Below are positions 34,938 through 44,092 of a stretch of DNA of 64,000 bases, in pieces. The translations under genes and the position numbers were made by a program. The notes under the pieces were generated by a model, which worked only from the letters and a program-made list of their open reading frames with translations, was not told the origin of the DNA and made no database searches. The stretch comes from Rhodocyclaceae bacterium (lineage in GTDB: Bacteria; Pseudomonadota; Gammaproteobacteria; Burkholderiales; CAIKXV01). The number at the start of each line of letters is the position of its first letter. Position 1 is the stretch's first letter. The stretch covers positions 62,001 to 126,000 of the forward strand of contig JADCHX010000008.1 in assembly GCA_020248265.1 (NCBI GenBank), written 5' to 3'.

Positions 34938-35854
34938 CCGTGGCCCGCGCGGCGCTCGATTGGGAGACCGAGGGCGCCGACTGGCCGAACCGTGTTGCGA
35001 GCCGCTTCGTCGAGTGCGGCGGGCTGCACTGGCATGTGCAGGTGCTCGGAGAGCCGTCGCCGGGACGGCCGGCGATCCTGCTGCTGCACGGCACCGGCGC
35101 GGCGAGCCATTCATGGCGCTCGCTGGCACCGCTGCTGGCCGAGCATTTCACCGTGATCGCACCCGACTTGCCAGGCCATGGGTTCACCGGTACGCCCGCC
35201 GATGCCGACCTGTCGCTGCCCGGAATGGCCGCGTCGCTGTCGCAGCTGCTGGAGCGGTTGCACCTGTCGCTCGGTGTGCGGCCGGAATGGGCGCTGGGCC
35301 ATTCGGCCGGGGCGGCGGTGCTCGCACGCATGTGCATCGACGGGCTGCTCGACCTTCGGGTGCTGGCCGGCATCAATGCCGCGCTGTTGCCGCTGCAGGG
35401 CCTGGCCGGCCAGTTCTTCCTGCCGGCGGCGAAAATGCTGGCGGCGAGTTCCCTGGTACCTCGTCTGTTTGCATGGCGTGCGGCTGGTGGGGCGGCGACC
35501 GAGCGCATGATCCGCAGCACCGGTTCGATCCTCGATGCCGAAGGTCTCGCCCTGTACGAACGGCTGGTGCGCAATCCCGGTCATGTCGCGGGGGTGTTGC
35601 GCATGATGGCCAGCTGGGACCTGAACGCACTCGAACGCGACCTGCCGCGGCTGCCGTGCCCGCTGCTGCTGCTGGTCGGCACGCGCGACCGTACCGTGCG
35701 TCCGGGAGACGCGCTGCGTATCCGTGATCGCGTGGCTGGAACGCGCATCGTCGAAATGCACGGGCTGGGCCATCTGGCCCATGAAGAGCGGGCCGCCGAG
35801 GTGGCTGGGCACCTGCGGTCGATGCTCGCCGGGACGTCTCCAGATTCCGATTGA
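34934..35854 (+). CDS. bchO: Alpha/beta hydrolase of the photosynthesis cluster
   Basis: 306 residues. Alpha/beta-hydrolase fold: oxyanion HGTGAASHSW, nucleophile elbow GHSAGAAVL and a late His in GLGHLAHEE. BchO is always found next to bchID in purple bacteria and is thought to help Mg-chelatase or act on a Mg-porphyrin ester; its reaction is unproven. The start is coupled by ATGA to bchD. The end overlaps a TTGACG element and is followed by a TGT-N12-ACA box serving crtE. Confidence 0.9.
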   Translation: MTVARAALDWETEGADWPNRVASRFVECGGLHWHVQVLGEPSPGRPAILLLHGTGAASHSWRSLAPLLAEHFTVIAPDLPGHGFTGTPADADLSLPGMAASLSQLLERLHLSLGVRPEWALGHSAGAAVLARMCIDGLLDLRVLAGINAALLPLQGLAGQFFLPAAKMLAASSLVPRLFAWRAAGGAATERMIRSTGSILDAEGLALYERLVRNPGHVAGVLRMMASWDLNALERDLPRLPCPLLLLVGTRDRTVRPGDALRIRDRVAGTRIVEMHGLGHLAHEERAAEVAGHLRSMLAGTSPDSD

Positions 35855-35888
35855 CGCAGCGGGGGCAACATGTCTACAGTACGTGACA
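35851..35888 (+). promoter_or_regulatory. crtE promoter with PpsR/CrtJ-type box
   Basis: TGTCTACAGTACGTGACA at 35871-35888 matches TGT-N12-ACA with an extended TGTC...GACA dyad, the target of the redox/light repressor PpsR (CrtJ). A TTGACG at 35851-35856 and TACAGT at 35875-35880 (18-base spacing) could be the promoter, placing the box over the -10. It lies 103 bp before crtE. The regulator gene is not in the window. Confidence 0.65.
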
Positions 35889-35991
35889 CTCTGGATGACA
35901 ACCCAGCCTGACGGATTGGTGTCGTAGCGAAAGCCATGAATCCGCAGGGAGGACGTCCGGCCAGTGCCCGAATGATCCCCGAGGAGCGGAA

Positions 35992-36885
35992 ATGGACCCG
36001 ATGAACCGAATCGAGCAGGCGCTGTCCTGCGCCATCGAGCAATCGCTTGCAGTGGCCGTGGCGCAGGCACAGGAGCCTGGTTGCCCGCCGCGCCTGGCGG
36101 CGGCGATCCGCTATTCGGTGTTCCCCGGTGGTGCCCGGATCCGCCCGCGGCTCACCCTCGCCGTCGCCTGCGCCTGCGGCGAAGACAACCCCGAGATCGC
36201 GGAGTCGGCCGCGGCCGCGATCGAACTGCTGCACTGCGCTTCGCTGGTGCATGACGACCTGCCCTGCTTCGACGATGCGCCGACCCGTCGGGGCAAGCCG
36301 TCGGTGCATCGCGCGTTCGGCGAGCGGCTGGCGGTGCTCGCCGGCGATGCGCTGATCGTGCTGGCGTTCCAGACGCTGGCCCGCGGTTGCGGCGCCGCGC
36401 CGCGCCGTCTGGGGCCGCTGATGAACATCATCGGCCGTGCGGTCGGCATGCCATCGGGCATCGTCGCCGGCCAGGCCTGGGAATGCGAATCGCATGTCGC
36501 GCTGGCCGAGTACCAGCGTGCCAAGACCGGCGCACTGTTCGGTGCCGCGACGATGGCGGGTGCGGAAGCGGCCGGTCATGAATCGCTGCCGTGGCGCAAG
36601 CTGGGCGAGCGCCTTGGCGAGGCGTTCCAGGTCGCCGACGACATCCGCGACGTCTGTTCGACCGAGGCCGAACTGGGCAAGCCGATCGGCCAGGACAAGC
36701 GGCTCGGCCGTCCGAACTCGGTCGCCCATATGGGCGTCACCGCAGCGGTGGCCCATCTGGACCGGCTGATCGCCGAAGCGGTCGATTCGATCCCCGCCTG
36801 TTCGGGCGCCGCCGGCCTGAAGGCGGTGATCCAGATGGAAGCCCAGCGCTTCCTGCCGTCGGAACTCGCGCAACGCGCTGCTTGA
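35992..36885 (+). CDS. crtE: Geranylgeranyl diphosphate synthase
   Basis: 297 codons. Trans-prenyltransferase with first Asp-rich motif DDLPCFDD (about residue 88) and second motif FQVADDIRDV. GGARIRPRL, near residue 45, binds the diphosphate. The chain-length residue region (ELLHCASLVHDDLP) fits a C20 product. It supplies GGPP for carotenoids and for the bacteriochlorophyll tail. GAGGAG lies 7-12 bases before the ATG. It is preceded by the PpsR-type box, so oxygen repression is likely. crtF follows after 80 bp. Confidence 0.93.
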   Translation: MDPMNRIEQALSCAIEQSLAVAVAQAQEPGCPPRLAAAIRYSVFPGGARIRPRLTLAVACACGEDNPEIAESAAAAIELLHCASLVHDDLPCFDDAPTRRGKPSVHRAFGERLAVLAGDALIVLAFQTLARGCGAAPRRLGPLMNIIGRAVGMPSGIVAGQAWECESHVALAEYQRAKTGALFGAATMAGAEAAGHESLPWRKLGERLGEAFQVADDIRDVCSTEAELGKPIGQDKRLGRPNSVAHMGVTAAVAHLDRLIAEAVDSIPACSGAAGLKAVIQMEAQRFLPSELAQRAA

Positions 36886-36965
36886 CCGGCCGGCGTGCGG
36901 TTCGAGGGGCTTGCCGTACGCACCGACCGCACGCATCGACGACTGCCTGAACGGACGCACGCTGC

Positions 36966-38111
36966 ATGGATGCCGCATTGAACTGGGCCGATCGATGGCT
37001 CGCCACGCGAGACCGGCTGGTCTCGAGCGAACGATTCCAGCGCTGGGCGGCATCGTTCCCGCTGACGCGCCCTTTCGCGCGCCGCCGTGCGCGCGAGTTG
37101 TTCGACCTGTGCGCGGGTTTCGTCTATTCCCAGGTCCTGCTGGCCTGCGTGCGGCTCGACCTGTTCGGCATCCTGCAGGTGTCGCCACTCGATGCCCGCG
37201 CCCTGTCGCAGCGCCTGTCGCTGCCGCAGGATGCGACCGACCGCCTGCTCGCCGCTGCCGCCTCGCTGCGGCTGATCGAGCAGCGCAGTGACGGCCGCTA
37301 CGGCCTGGGCGTGCTCGGCGCGGCGCTGGTCGGCAACCCGGGCGTCGTGGCAATGATCGAACACCACGCATTGCTCTACGCCGATCTGCGCGACCCGGTC
37401 GCACTGCTCCGTGGCGACCGCGACCGGACCGAGCTGGGCCGCTACTGGGCCTATGCCGGCAACCCCGATGCTGCAGCCCTCGGGCCGGAACAGGTCGCCG
37501 AATACTCCCGGCTGATGGCGGATTCGCAACCGCTGGTGACGCGCGAGATCCTCGCTGCCTGGCCGCTGCACCGTCATCGCCGGCTGCTCGATGTCGGCGG
37601 TGGCGACGGGAGTTTCGTGTGTGCCGTTGCAGCCGAAGTCCCGTCGATCTCGCTGCAGCTGTTCGACCTTCCGGCGGTCGCCGACCGCGCGACCAGCCGG
37701 TTTGCCACCAGCGGGCTCGCGCACCGGGCAACGGCCGTCGGTGGCGACTTCCGCCGCGATGCGCTGCCGGCTGGTGCAGACCTGATCACGCTGGTCCGGG
37801 TGCTGTTCGACCATCCGGACGAGACGGTCCTGGAGCTGCTTGCCGCAGTGCGGCGGGCCATCCCGGACGACGGCACGCTGCTGATCGCCGAGCCGATGGC
37901 CGGTACCAGCGGTGCCGAGCCGATGGGGGCGGCGTATTTCGGTTTCTACCTGATGGCAATGGGGCGCGGGCGTTCGCGTGCACCCGCCGATTTCGAGCGC
38001 CTGCTCGAGCAGGCAGGGTTCACCGACGTGCGCATCGTGCCCACGCCGAGTCCGTTGCAGACCGGGCTGCTGGTCGCGCGCCCGAGGCTCGACGACCGAA
38101 AAGCGCTGTAA
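36966..38111 (+). CDS. crtF: Demethylspheroidene O-methyltransferase
   Basis: 381 codons. The N-terminal dimerisation helix region (LFDLCAGFVYSQVLLACVRL) is followed by the SAM domain with LLDVGGGDGSFV at about residue 207, QLFDLPAV and a motif VRVLFDHPDE. It methylates the hydroxyl at C-1 of demethylspheroidene, using S-adenosylmethionine, late in the spheroidene pathway. The stop codon (38109-38111) lies inside the TGT-N12-ACA box of the bchC promoter. Confidence 0.92.
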   Translation: MDAALNWADRWLATRDRLVSSERFQRWAASFPLTRPFARRRARELFDLCAGFVYSQVLLACVRLDLFGILQVSPLDARALSQRLSLPQDATDRLLAAAASLRLIEQRSDGRYGLGVLGAALVGNPGVVAMIEHHALLYADLRDPVALLRGDRDRTELGRYWAYAGNPDAAALGPEQVAEYSRLMADSQPLVTREILAAWPLHRHRRLLDVGGGDGSFVCAVAAEVPSISLQLFDLPAVADRATSRFATSGLAHRATAVGGDFRRDALPAGADLITLVRVLFDHPDETVLELLAAVRRAIPDDGTLLIAEPMAGTSGAEPMGAAYFGFYLMAMGRGRSRAPADFERLLEQAGFTDVRIVPTPSPLQTGLLVARPRLDDRKAL

Positions 38112-38149
38112 ATGACACTTGACATTAAATGTCGTCAGAGTAATCTGAC
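38107..38149 (+). promoter_or_regulatory. bchC promoter with PpsR/CrtJ box and two extra dyads
   Basis: TGTAAATGACACTTGACA (38107-38124) fits TGT-N12-ACA. Its right end is the consensus -35 TTGACA (38119-38124). TAATCT (38141-38146), 16 bases on, is the -10. Two more dyads overlap the core: GACATT-A-AATGTC (38121-38133) and GTCAGA-GTAA-TCTGAC (38134-38149). In Rhodobacter the bchC promoter is likewise a CrtJ-repressed sigma-70 promoter. Confidence 0.72.
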
Positions 38150-38236
38150 ACGTCGCGGGTGGTCCCGGCGTAACGCGCCGAGGTCGGCCAGGCTCAGACG
38201 ATGCAGAGGTGGCAAGTGATCAGTGGGGAACGGCGC

Positions 38237-39175
38237 ATGAACGCGTTGGCAGTCGTGCTCGAGAAGCCGCAGCAGCTGGTTCTGAGCGAACTCGCCCTCA
38301 CTGCGCCTGGAGACGACGATGTCGTGGTCGACATCGAATGGAGCGGCATCAGTACCGGTACCGAACGACTGCTCTGGCTGGGCGAGATGCCCCAGTTTCC
38401 GGGCCTCGGCTATCCGCTGGTCCCCGGCTACGAATCCGTCGGCCAGATCGTGGAAGCGGGCGCGTCTTCGGGCCGCCGCGTCGGCGAGCGGGTGTTCGTG
38501 CCTGGCGCACGCTGCTTCGGCGAAGTGCGTGGCCTGTTCGGCGGTGCCGCGGCGACGCTGGTGGTCACCGGGTCGCGCACGACGCCAGTCGCGGAGAACC
38601 TCGGCGAAGGCGCGGTGCTGCTCGCCCTTGCTGCTACCGCGCAGCATGCCCTGGCAGCGCCGAACGCGGTGCTGCCCGACCTGATCGTCGGCCATGGCGT
38701 GCTCGGCCGCCTGCTCGCGCGCCTGGCCGTGGCTGCGGGTGGCGCTCCGGTGGTCTGGGAGACGAACGCCGCGCGGCGCGAAGGTGCCGACGGATACACG
38801 GTGATCGATCCCGCGTCCGACGAGCGCCGCGATTACCGCTCGATCTACGATGTCAGTGGCGACTCGAAGCTGCTCGACACGCTGGTGATGCGCCTGGCCG
38901 CCGGCGGCGAGATCGTGCTCGCCGGCTTCTACAGCGCACCGCTGCAGTTCGCATTCGCACCTGCATTCATGCGCGAAGCCCGCCTGCGGGTCGCGGCGGA
39001 ATGGAAGCCCGCCGACCTGGTTGCAGTCACCGACCTCCTCGCCTCGGGCCGCCTGTCGCTCGACGGCCTGATCACCCACCGCGTGCCGGCGGCGCATGCC
39101 GCGTCGGCCTACCGCACCGCGTTCACCGACGCTTCCTGCCTGAAGATGATTCTCGACTGGAGAGACGTGCAATGA
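38237..39175 (+). CDS. bchC: 3-hydroxyethyl bacteriochlorophyllide a dehydrogenase
   Basis: 312 residues from the ATG at 38237, which has GGGGAA upstream; an ATG 12 codons earlier has none. MDR-family fold: [27 protein letters not shown] and the Rossmann part [14 protein letters not shown]. It oxidises the C-3 hydroxyethyl group to acetyl in the last ring-A step of bacteriochlorophyllide a. Its TGA overlaps the ATG of bchX, so bchCXYZ forms one coupled operon driven by the promoter just upstream. Confidence 0.92.
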   Translation: MNALAVVLEKPQQLVLSELALTAPGDDDVVVDIEWSGISTGTERLLWLGEMPQFPGLGYPLVPGYESVGQIVEAGASSGRRVGERVFVPGARCFGEVRGLFGGAAATLVVTGSRTTPVAENLGEGAVLLALAATAQHALAAPNAVLPDLIVGHGVLGRLLARLAVAAGGAPVVWETNAARREGADGYTVIDPASDERRDYRSIYDVSGDSKLLDTLVMRLAAGGEIVLAGFYSAPLQFAFAPAFMREARLRVAAEWKPADLVAVTDLLASGRLSLDGLITHRVPAAHAASAYRTAFTDASCLKMILDWRDVQ

Positions 39176-40185
39176 GCTCCACCAATACCGCCGCATCGGT
39201 CGTGCAGTTCGCCATGAAGAACGCGCTTCGCGCAGAGGCGGCGATCGAGCCTGATGCGGTCTCGACCAGCCCTGCGACCAAGGACACGCAGATCATCGCG
39301 ATCTACGGCAAGGGTGGCATCGGCAAGAGCTTCACGCTGGCCAACCTGTCCTACATGATGGCCCAGCAGGGCAAGAAAGTACTCCTGATCGGCTGCGACC
39401 CCAAGAGCGACACGACCTCGTTGCTGTTCGGCGGCAAGGCCTGCCCGACCATCATCGAGACCTCCTCGAAGAAGAAGCTGGCCGGCGAACAGGTCTCGAT
39501 CGGCGACGTCTGCTTCATCCGCGACGGCGTCTTCGCTATGGAACTCGGTGGCCCTGAAGTCGGCCGTGGCTGTGGTGGCCGCGGCATCATTCATGGCTTC
39601 GAGACCCTCGAGAAGCTCGGCTTCCACGACTGGGGCTTCGATTACGTGCTGCTCGACTTCCTCGGCGACGTGGTCTGCGGCGGCTTCGGTCTGCCGATCG
39701 CCCGCGACATGTGCCAGAAGGTCATCGTCGTCGGCAGTAACGACCTGCAGTCGCTGTATGTCGCGAACAACGTCTGCTCGGCGGTCGAGTACTTCCGCAA
39801 GCTCGGTGGCAACGTGGGCGTCGCCGGCCTGGTGATCAACAAGGAAGACGGTACCGGTGAAGCGGCGAAGTTCGCCGAGGCAGTCGGCATCCCGGTACTC
39901 GCCTCGATCCCGGCCAACGACGACATCCGCCGCAAGAGCGCCAACTACGAAATCATCGGTCGCCCCGGCACCCAGTGGGCTCCGGTGTTCGAGAACCTCG
40001 CGTCGAATGTCGCCAGCGCGCCGCCGGTACGGCCGAAGCCGCTCAGCCAGGACCAGTTGCTCTCGCTGTTCAGCAGCGAGATCACCGGTCGCGACTATGT
40101 GATGCAGCCGGCGACTGTCGCCGACATGCTCGGTCGCGAGACGGTCGAGAAGAAGACCCTCGAAGTGGTCTACGACGAAGCCTGA
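39172..40185 (+). CDS. bchX: Chlorophyllide a reductase iron protein subunit X
   Basis: 337 residues. NifH-like ATPase with P-loop GKGGIGKS at 46-53, [14 protein letters not shown], and the 4Fe-4S Cys residues in GRGCGGRGI and [10 protein letters not shown]. As a homodimer it passes electrons to BchYZ for the ATP-driven reduction of chlorophyllide a ring B, giving the bacteriochlorin. A roughly 40-residue N-terminal leader, typical of BchX and absent in BchL, is present. The gene overlaps bchC (ATGA) and is 4 bp before bchY. Confidence 0.95.
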   Translation: MSSTNTAASVVQFAMKNALRAEAAIEPDAVSTSPATKDTQIIAIYGKGGIGKSFTLANLSYMMAQQGKKVLLIGCDPKSDTTSLLFGGKACPTIIETSSKKKLAGEQVSIGDVCFIRDGVFAMELGGPEVGRGCGGRGIIHGFETLEKLGFHDWGFDYVLLDFLGDVVCGGFGLPIARDMCQKVIVVGSNDLQSLYVANNVCSAVEYFRKLGGNVGVAGLVINKEDGTGEAAKFAEAVGIPVLASIPANDDIRRKSANYEIIGRPGTQWAPVFENLASNVASAPPVRPKPLSQDQLLSLFSSEITGRDYVMQPATVADMLGRETVEKKTLEVVYDEA

Positions 40186-40189
40186 GCCG

Positions 40190-41791
40190 ATGGATACCTT
40201 CCAGCCCAAGCCCGCCGACCCGGGACGGCCCGCGCCTGCCGCCATCCCGGTCACGCTGCATCCGCGCGGCGCGGCGGTGGCACCGGTTGACGGTGCCGGT
40301 TGCCACGGTGGCAAGGACACGATGGAAGCGGCGGCGCGTGCCGCCGGCAAGGGTGGCGCGCTCGACCAGTACGCCCTCGATTATCCGAAGGGTCCGCACG
40401 ATCAGCCACAGTCGATGTGCCCGGCCTTCGGCAGCCTGCGCGTCGGCCTGCGCATGCGCCGCACCGCGACCGTGCTTTCGGGGTCGGCCTGCTGTGTCTA
40501 CGGGCTCACCTTCACGTCGCACTTCTACGGCGCACGGCGCACGGTCGGCTACGTGCCGTTCAACTCAGAGACGCTGGTCACCGGCAAGCTGTTCGAGGAC
40601 ATCCGCGAGTCGGTGTTCAAGCTGGCCGATCCCACCCTGTACGACGCGATCGTGATCATCAACCTGTGCGTGCCGACCGCGAGCGGCGTGCCGCTGCAGT
40701 TGCTGCCGAAGGAAATCGACGGCGTGCGCATCATCGGCATTGACGTACCGGGCTTCGGCGTGCCGACCCATGCCGAAGCGAAGGATGTGCTGGCCGGTGC
40801 CATGCTGCGGTTCGCGCGTGCCGAGGCCGAGACTGGCCCGGTGCAGGCGCCGCGCAACCACCAGCCCGGTGCGCGCAGCGGCGTGCCGACGGTGACCCTC
40901 CTTGGCGAGATGTTCCCGGCCGACCCGATGAGCATCGGCATGATGCTCGAGCCGATGGGCCTGGCCGCTGGCCCGGTGGTTCCGACCCGCGAATGGCGCG
41001 AGCTGTACGCCGCGCTCGACGGTTCGGTGATCGCCGCGATCCATCCGTTCTATACCGCCAGCATCCGCGAGTTCGAGGCGGCTGGGCGGCCGATCGTCGG
41101 TTCTGCGCCGGTCGGCCATGACGGTACCGAAGCGTGGCTGGAGGCGATCGGGCAATCGGTGAACGTACCACGCGCGAAGATCGACGCGGCAAAGAACCGC
41201 ATCCTGCCCATGATCCGCGGCGCGCTCTCGAAGATGCCCATCAAGGGCCGTATCACGATGAGCGGCTACGAAGGTTCCGAACTGCTGGTCGGCCGACTGC
41301 TGGTGGAAAGCGGCGCGGACCTGCGCTACGTCGGAACTGCCTGCCCGCGCACGCCGTGGAGCGATGCAGATCGCCAGTGGCTCGAAGCCCGTGGCGTGCA
41401 CGTCCAGTATCGGGCCTCGCTCGAACAGGACCTCGCGGCGATGCGCGAATTCAAGCCCGATCTCGCGATCGGCACCACGCCGGTCGTCCAGGCGGCCAAG
41501 CAGGCGACCATTCCGGCGCTCTACTTCACCAACCTGATTTCGGCGCGGCCGCTGATGGGACCGGCGGGCGCAGGCTCGCTGGCGACCGTGGTCAATGCGG
41601 CGCTCGGCAACAAGGCTCGCTTCGACGAGATGAAAGCGTTCTTCGACGGCGTCGGTGAAGGCCATGCCGCCGGCGTGTGGCAGGCGCAGGACGGCGTTCC
41701 CCAGGACCGCCCGGAGTTCCGCGAGCAGCAGAAGCGCAACCTGGCCAAACTGGCCAAGCAGCGCAAGGCCGAGGAGGCCGGGCTGATATGA
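40190..41791 (+). CDS. bchY: Chlorophyllide a reductase subunit Y
   Basis: 533 codons. Nitrogenase component-1-like protein. Early Cys residues ([32 protein letters not shown]) match the ligands of the catalytic 4Fe-4S cluster shared with BchZ, and [16 protein letters not shown] follows. It forms the catalytic heterotetramer with BchZ. Its stop overlaps the bchZ start (ATATGA), ensuring balanced synthesis. Confidence 0.94.
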   Translation: MDTFQPKPADPGRPAPAAIPVTLHPRGAAVAPVDGAGCHGGKDTMEAAARAAGKGGALDQYALDYPKGPHDQPQSMCPAFGSLRVGLRMRRTATVLSGSACCVYGLTFTSHFYGARRTVGYVPFNSETLVTGKLFEDIRESVFKLADPTLYDAIVIINLCVPTASGVPLQLLPKEIDGVRIIGIDVPGFGVPTHAEAKDVLAGAMLRFARAEAETGPVQAPRNHQPGARSGVPTVTLLGEMFPADPMSIGMMLEPMGLAAGPVVPTREWRELYAALDGSVIAAIHPFYTASIREFEAAGRPIVGSAPVGHDGTEAWLEAIGQSVNVPRAKIDAAKNRILPMIRGALSKMPIKGRITMSGYEGSELLVGRLLVESGADLRYVGTACPRTPWSDADRQWLEARGVHVQYRASLEQDLAAMREFKPDLAIGTTPVVQAAKQATIPALYFTNLISARPLMGPAGAGSLATVVNAALGNKARFDEMKAFFDGVGEGHAAGVWQAQDGVPQDRPEFREQQKRNLAKLAKQRKAEEAGLI

Positions 41792-43278
41792 GCCTGATCC
41801 TCGACCATGACCGCGCAGGCGGCTACTGGGGTGCGGTGTACGTGTTCGCCGCGATCAAGGGCCTTCAGGTTGTCATCGATGGCCCGGTCGGTTGCGAGAA
41901 CCTGCCAGTCACCTCGGTGCTGCACTACACCGACGCACTGCCGCCGCACGAGCTGCCGATCGTTGTCACCGGGCTGGCCGAGGAGGAACTCGGCCAGCAC
42001 GGCACCGAAGGCGCGATGAAGCGCGCCCACGCGGTACTCGACCCGAACCTGCCGGCGGTGGTCGTCACCGGCTCGATCGCCGAGATGATCGGCGGTGGCG
42101 TGACGCCCGAGGGGACCGGCATTGCCCGCTTCCTGCCGCGCACGATCGATGAGGACCAGTGGCAGAGCGCAAACCGCGCGATGTACTGGCTCTGGACCGA
42201 ATACGCTTCCAAGCGCGGCACCATGCCGGAGCGCCGTCCGGTGAAGGAAGGCGACAAGCCACGCGTGAACATTCTCGGCCCGAGCTACGGCATGTTCAAC
42301 TCGCCGAGCGACGTCGCCGAGATCCGGCGACTGGTCGAGGGCATCGGCGCCGAAGTCAACATGGTGTTCCCCCTGGGAAGCCACCTCGCCGACGTACGCC
42401 GCCTGGTGGATGCCGACGTGAACATCTGCATGTACCGAGAGTTCGGGCGCCTGCTGTGCGAAGCGCTCGATCGGCCGTACCTGCAGGCACCGATCGGCCT
42501 GCACAGCACGACGAAGTTCCTCCGCTCCCTCGGCGAGCTCCTCGGGCTCGATCCCGAGCCGTTCATCGAGCGCGAGAAGCACACGACGATCAAGCCGATC
42601 TGGGACCTCTGGCGCTCGGTGACTCAGGACTTCTTCGGCACCGCGAGTTTCGCCGTAGTGGCCAACGAGACCTACACGCGTGGCATCCGCCACTTCCTCG
42701 AAGGCGAGCTCGGTCTGCCGTGCACGTTCGCCGTTTCGCGCAAGGCCGGCGCCAAGACGGACAACGAGGCGGTACGCCAGATGGTGCGCGAGAAGACGCC
42801 GCTCGTGATGTTCGGCAGCTTCAACGAACGCATGTACCTCGCCGAGATGGGCGCGAAAGCATCCTACATACCGGCCTCGTTCCCGGGCGCGATCATCCGC
42901 CGCCACACTGGCACGCCCTTCATGGGTTACGGCGGCGCGACCTACCTGGTGCAGGAAGTCTGCAACGCGCTCTTCGACGCGCTCTTCCACATGATTCCGC
43001 TGGGTACGGATCTCGACCGGGTCGATGCGACGCCGGCCCGGCTGCACGCGGAGCTGGCCTGGGACGAGGATGCAAAGGCAGCGTTCGATGAGCGCGTCGA
43101 TGCGTTCCCGGTGCTGGTGCGCATCTCGGCGGCCAAGCAGCTGCGCGACGAGGTCGAGCGCAATACGCGCCACGCAGGCGAGTCGCGCGTGACGCTTGCG
43201 CGCGTGCAGGGCGACGACGCAAGGGTCCGTCCGGCGCCGGCATTGGCTGCCCTGACGCCAGCGCAGGAGCCGGCATGA
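41788..43278 (+). CDS. bchZ: Chlorophyllide a reductase subunit Z
   Basis: 496 residues. Nitrogenase-like: [15 protein letters not shown], the Cys of [32 protein letters not shown] and the light-independent-reductase C-terminal module ([18 protein letters not shown]). Partner of BchY. The gene overlaps bchY by 4 bases. About 190 bp separate it from pufB, and that gap holds a RegA-type dyad and a stable hairpin. Read-through from bchCXYZ into puf is known in purple bacteria and is likely here. Confidence 0.94.
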   Translation: MSLILDHDRAGGYWGAVYVFAAIKGLQVVIDGPVGCENLPVTSVLHYTDALPPHELPIVVTGLAEEELGQHGTEGAMKRAHAVLDPNLPAVVVTGSIAEMIGGGVTPEGTGIARFLPRTIDEDQWQSANRAMYWLWTEYASKRGTMPERRPVKEGDKPRVNILGPSYGMFNSPSDVAEIRRLVEGIGAEVNMVFPLGSHLADVRRLVDADVNICMYREFGRLLCEALDRPYLQAPIGLHSTTKFLRSLGELLGLDPEPFIEREKHTTIKPIWDLWRSVTQDFFGTASFAVVANETYTRGIRHFLEGELGLPCTFAVSRKAGAKTDNEAVRQMVREKTPLVMFGSFNERMYLAEMGAKASYIPASFPGAIIRRHTGTPFMGYGGATYLVQEVCNALFDALFHMIPLGTDLDRVDATPARLHAELAWDEDAKAAFDERVDAFPVLVRISAAKQLRDEVERNTRHAGESRVTLARVQGDDARVRPAPALAALTPAQEPA

Positions 43279-43392
43279 CTGCGTGCATGGTCCGCCCCGC
43301 AAGCAAAACACGTTTTTCGACGCGCACGCGCCCGTTCGGCGCGGCGCGCGTTGCGACCGATTCTGTCCAGTCGTACCGGACGGAAGTGTTCG

Positions 43393-43411
43393 CCGCGACG
43401 AAGTGTCGCGG
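43393..43411. promoter_or_regulatory. Putative RegA/PrrA site upstream of puf
   Basis: CCGCGAC-GAAGT-GTCGCGG is a perfect 7-bp dyad with a 5-base spacer. It contains GCGAC-N5-GTCGC, which fits the RegA/PrrA pattern GCGNC-Nx-GNCGC. It lies 61 bp before pufB, consistent with anaerobic activation of puf. A TTGCGA further upstream (about 43353) may be a weak -35. Confidence 0.5.
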
Positions 43412-43419
43412 CGGTCCCG

Positions 43420-43442
43420 CCGCAGGCCCCGAAAGCCTGCGG
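43420..43442 (+). other. Stable hairpin in the pufB leader
   Basis: CCGCAGGC and GCCTGCGG form a perfect 8-bp stem with a 7-base loop. It is directly preceded by a second dyad, GCGGCGGTCCCGCCGC, which overlaps the RegA-type site. It could attenuate bchZ read-through or protect the 5' end of the puf mRNA. No T-run follows. Confidence 0.5.
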
Positions 43443-43471
43443 TAACAGCCGTCATCAGGAGGTATCACCAA

Positions 43472-43615
43472 ATGGCTGAACGAAGCTCCATCTCCGGCCT
43501 CACGGACAGCGAGGCACAGGAGTTCCACCAGTTCTACATCCAGGGAATGATCGGTTTCACGGCAGTCGCCGTGGTGGCCCACATCCTGGTCTGGGCCTGG
43601 CGTCCCTGGTTCTAG
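43472..43615 (+). CDS. pufB: Light-harvesting 1 beta polypeptide
   Basis: 47 residues. Canonical LH1-beta: the cytoplasmic segment [11 protein letters not shown] with His19, one membrane helix, the bacteriochlorophyll-ligating His37 in [13 protein letters not shown] and the C-terminal aromatic cluster. It pairs with PufA to bind B870 bacteriochlorophyll a around the reaction centre. SD AGGAGG lies 9 bases upstream. It is followed after 18 bp not by pufA but by an extra gene. Confidence 0.95.
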   Translation: MAERSSISGLTDSEAQEFHQFYIQGMIGFTAVAVVAHILVWAWRPWF

Positions 43616-43633
43616 ATCCAGAAAGGAATAACG

Positions 43634-43858
43634 ATGACCGACCTGACCGCAGGTTCCGTGCAGAGGATCATGAAGGGCGATTCGAAGTCCTTCGAGATCA
43701 TCTATGCGGTGAGCTTCGCGACCATTCTCGCGATCGCCCTCGTCGCGCAGAAGTTGGGCTGGCATTGGCGTTCCTGGCTTCCGGGGGCTGAAGGTGCCGA
43801 GTCGTTGAATGACGGCGTGAAGGTGGCGGTCTACAACTTCATGTCGCAATTACTTTAG
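43634..43858 (+). CDS. LH1-beta-like small membrane protein between pufB and pufA
   Basis: 74 codons. It is preceded by AAAGGA at good spacing. Its TAG is embedded in the AGGAGA ribosome site of pufA 12 bp on, so it is almost surely translated in the puf operon. Residues 20-49 align without gaps to PufB 18-47 with 11 of 30 identities, including the terminal W-x-W-R-x-W. PufB His37, the bacteriochlorophyll ligand, is Gln39 here and PufB His19 is Glu21. One membrane helix (about 22-42) is followed by a periplasmic tail (50-74) containing an amphipathic SLNDGVKVAVYNFMSQLL. I know of no named homologue. I infer a non-canonical LH1 ring subunit, perhaps a gap-forming or assembly factor in the manner of PufX. 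Confidence 0.82.
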   Translation: MTDLTAGSVQRIMKGDSKSFEIIYAVSFATILAIALVAQKLGWHWRSWLPGAEGAESLNDGVKVAVYNFMSQLL

Positions 43859-43870
43859 GAGAAAGAACTC

Positions 43871-44059
43871 ATGTGGAGAATCTGGCGTCTGTACGACCCA
43901 TTGCGGGCCATGGTCATCCAGGGTGTCTTCCTGTTCTCGCTGGCAGCGATGATCCATCTCATCCTGTTGAGCACGAACAAGTTCAACTGGCTGGACGGTC
44001 CGAAGGCAGGGCCGGCAACCACGCAGAACGCGCCGATGCCGGCGGCAACACCGAAGTAG
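43871..44059 (+). CDS. pufA: Light-harvesting 1 alpha polypeptide
   Basis: 62 residues. Canonical LH1-alpha: [15 protein letters not shown] at the cytoplasmic side, one membrane helix, His29 in AAMIHLILL as bacteriochlorophyll ligand and the periplasmic TNKFNWLDG. The C-terminal Pro/Ala tail (residues 46-62) resembles Rubrivivax-type alpha chains. SD AGGAGA overlaps the stop of the upstream small gene, coupling the two. About 185 bp with two hairpins separate it from pufL. Confidence 0.95.
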   Translation: MWRIWRLYDPLRAMVIQGVFLFSLAAMIHLILLSTNKFNWLDGPKAGPATTQNAPMPAATPK

Positions 44060-44092
44060 TACGCAGCAGAAGCACGTTGTACCCCAGGGGGG

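Noticed and set aside
31893-35129. 1078-codon minus-strand open frame across bchI-bchD
   Set aside because: It is low-complexity Arg/Ala/His sequence spanning several real genes, without any domain signature.
43279-43471. A PpsR box before pufB
   Set aside because: Every TGT in the leader was checked; none has ACA 12 bases on. Only the RegA-type dyad is present.
43634-43858. The extra puf gene as true PufX, or as pufA
   Set aside because: PufX lies after pufM and has a different helix. The real pufA is the next gene with [10 protein letters not shown] and its ligand His. The similarity is to PufB.
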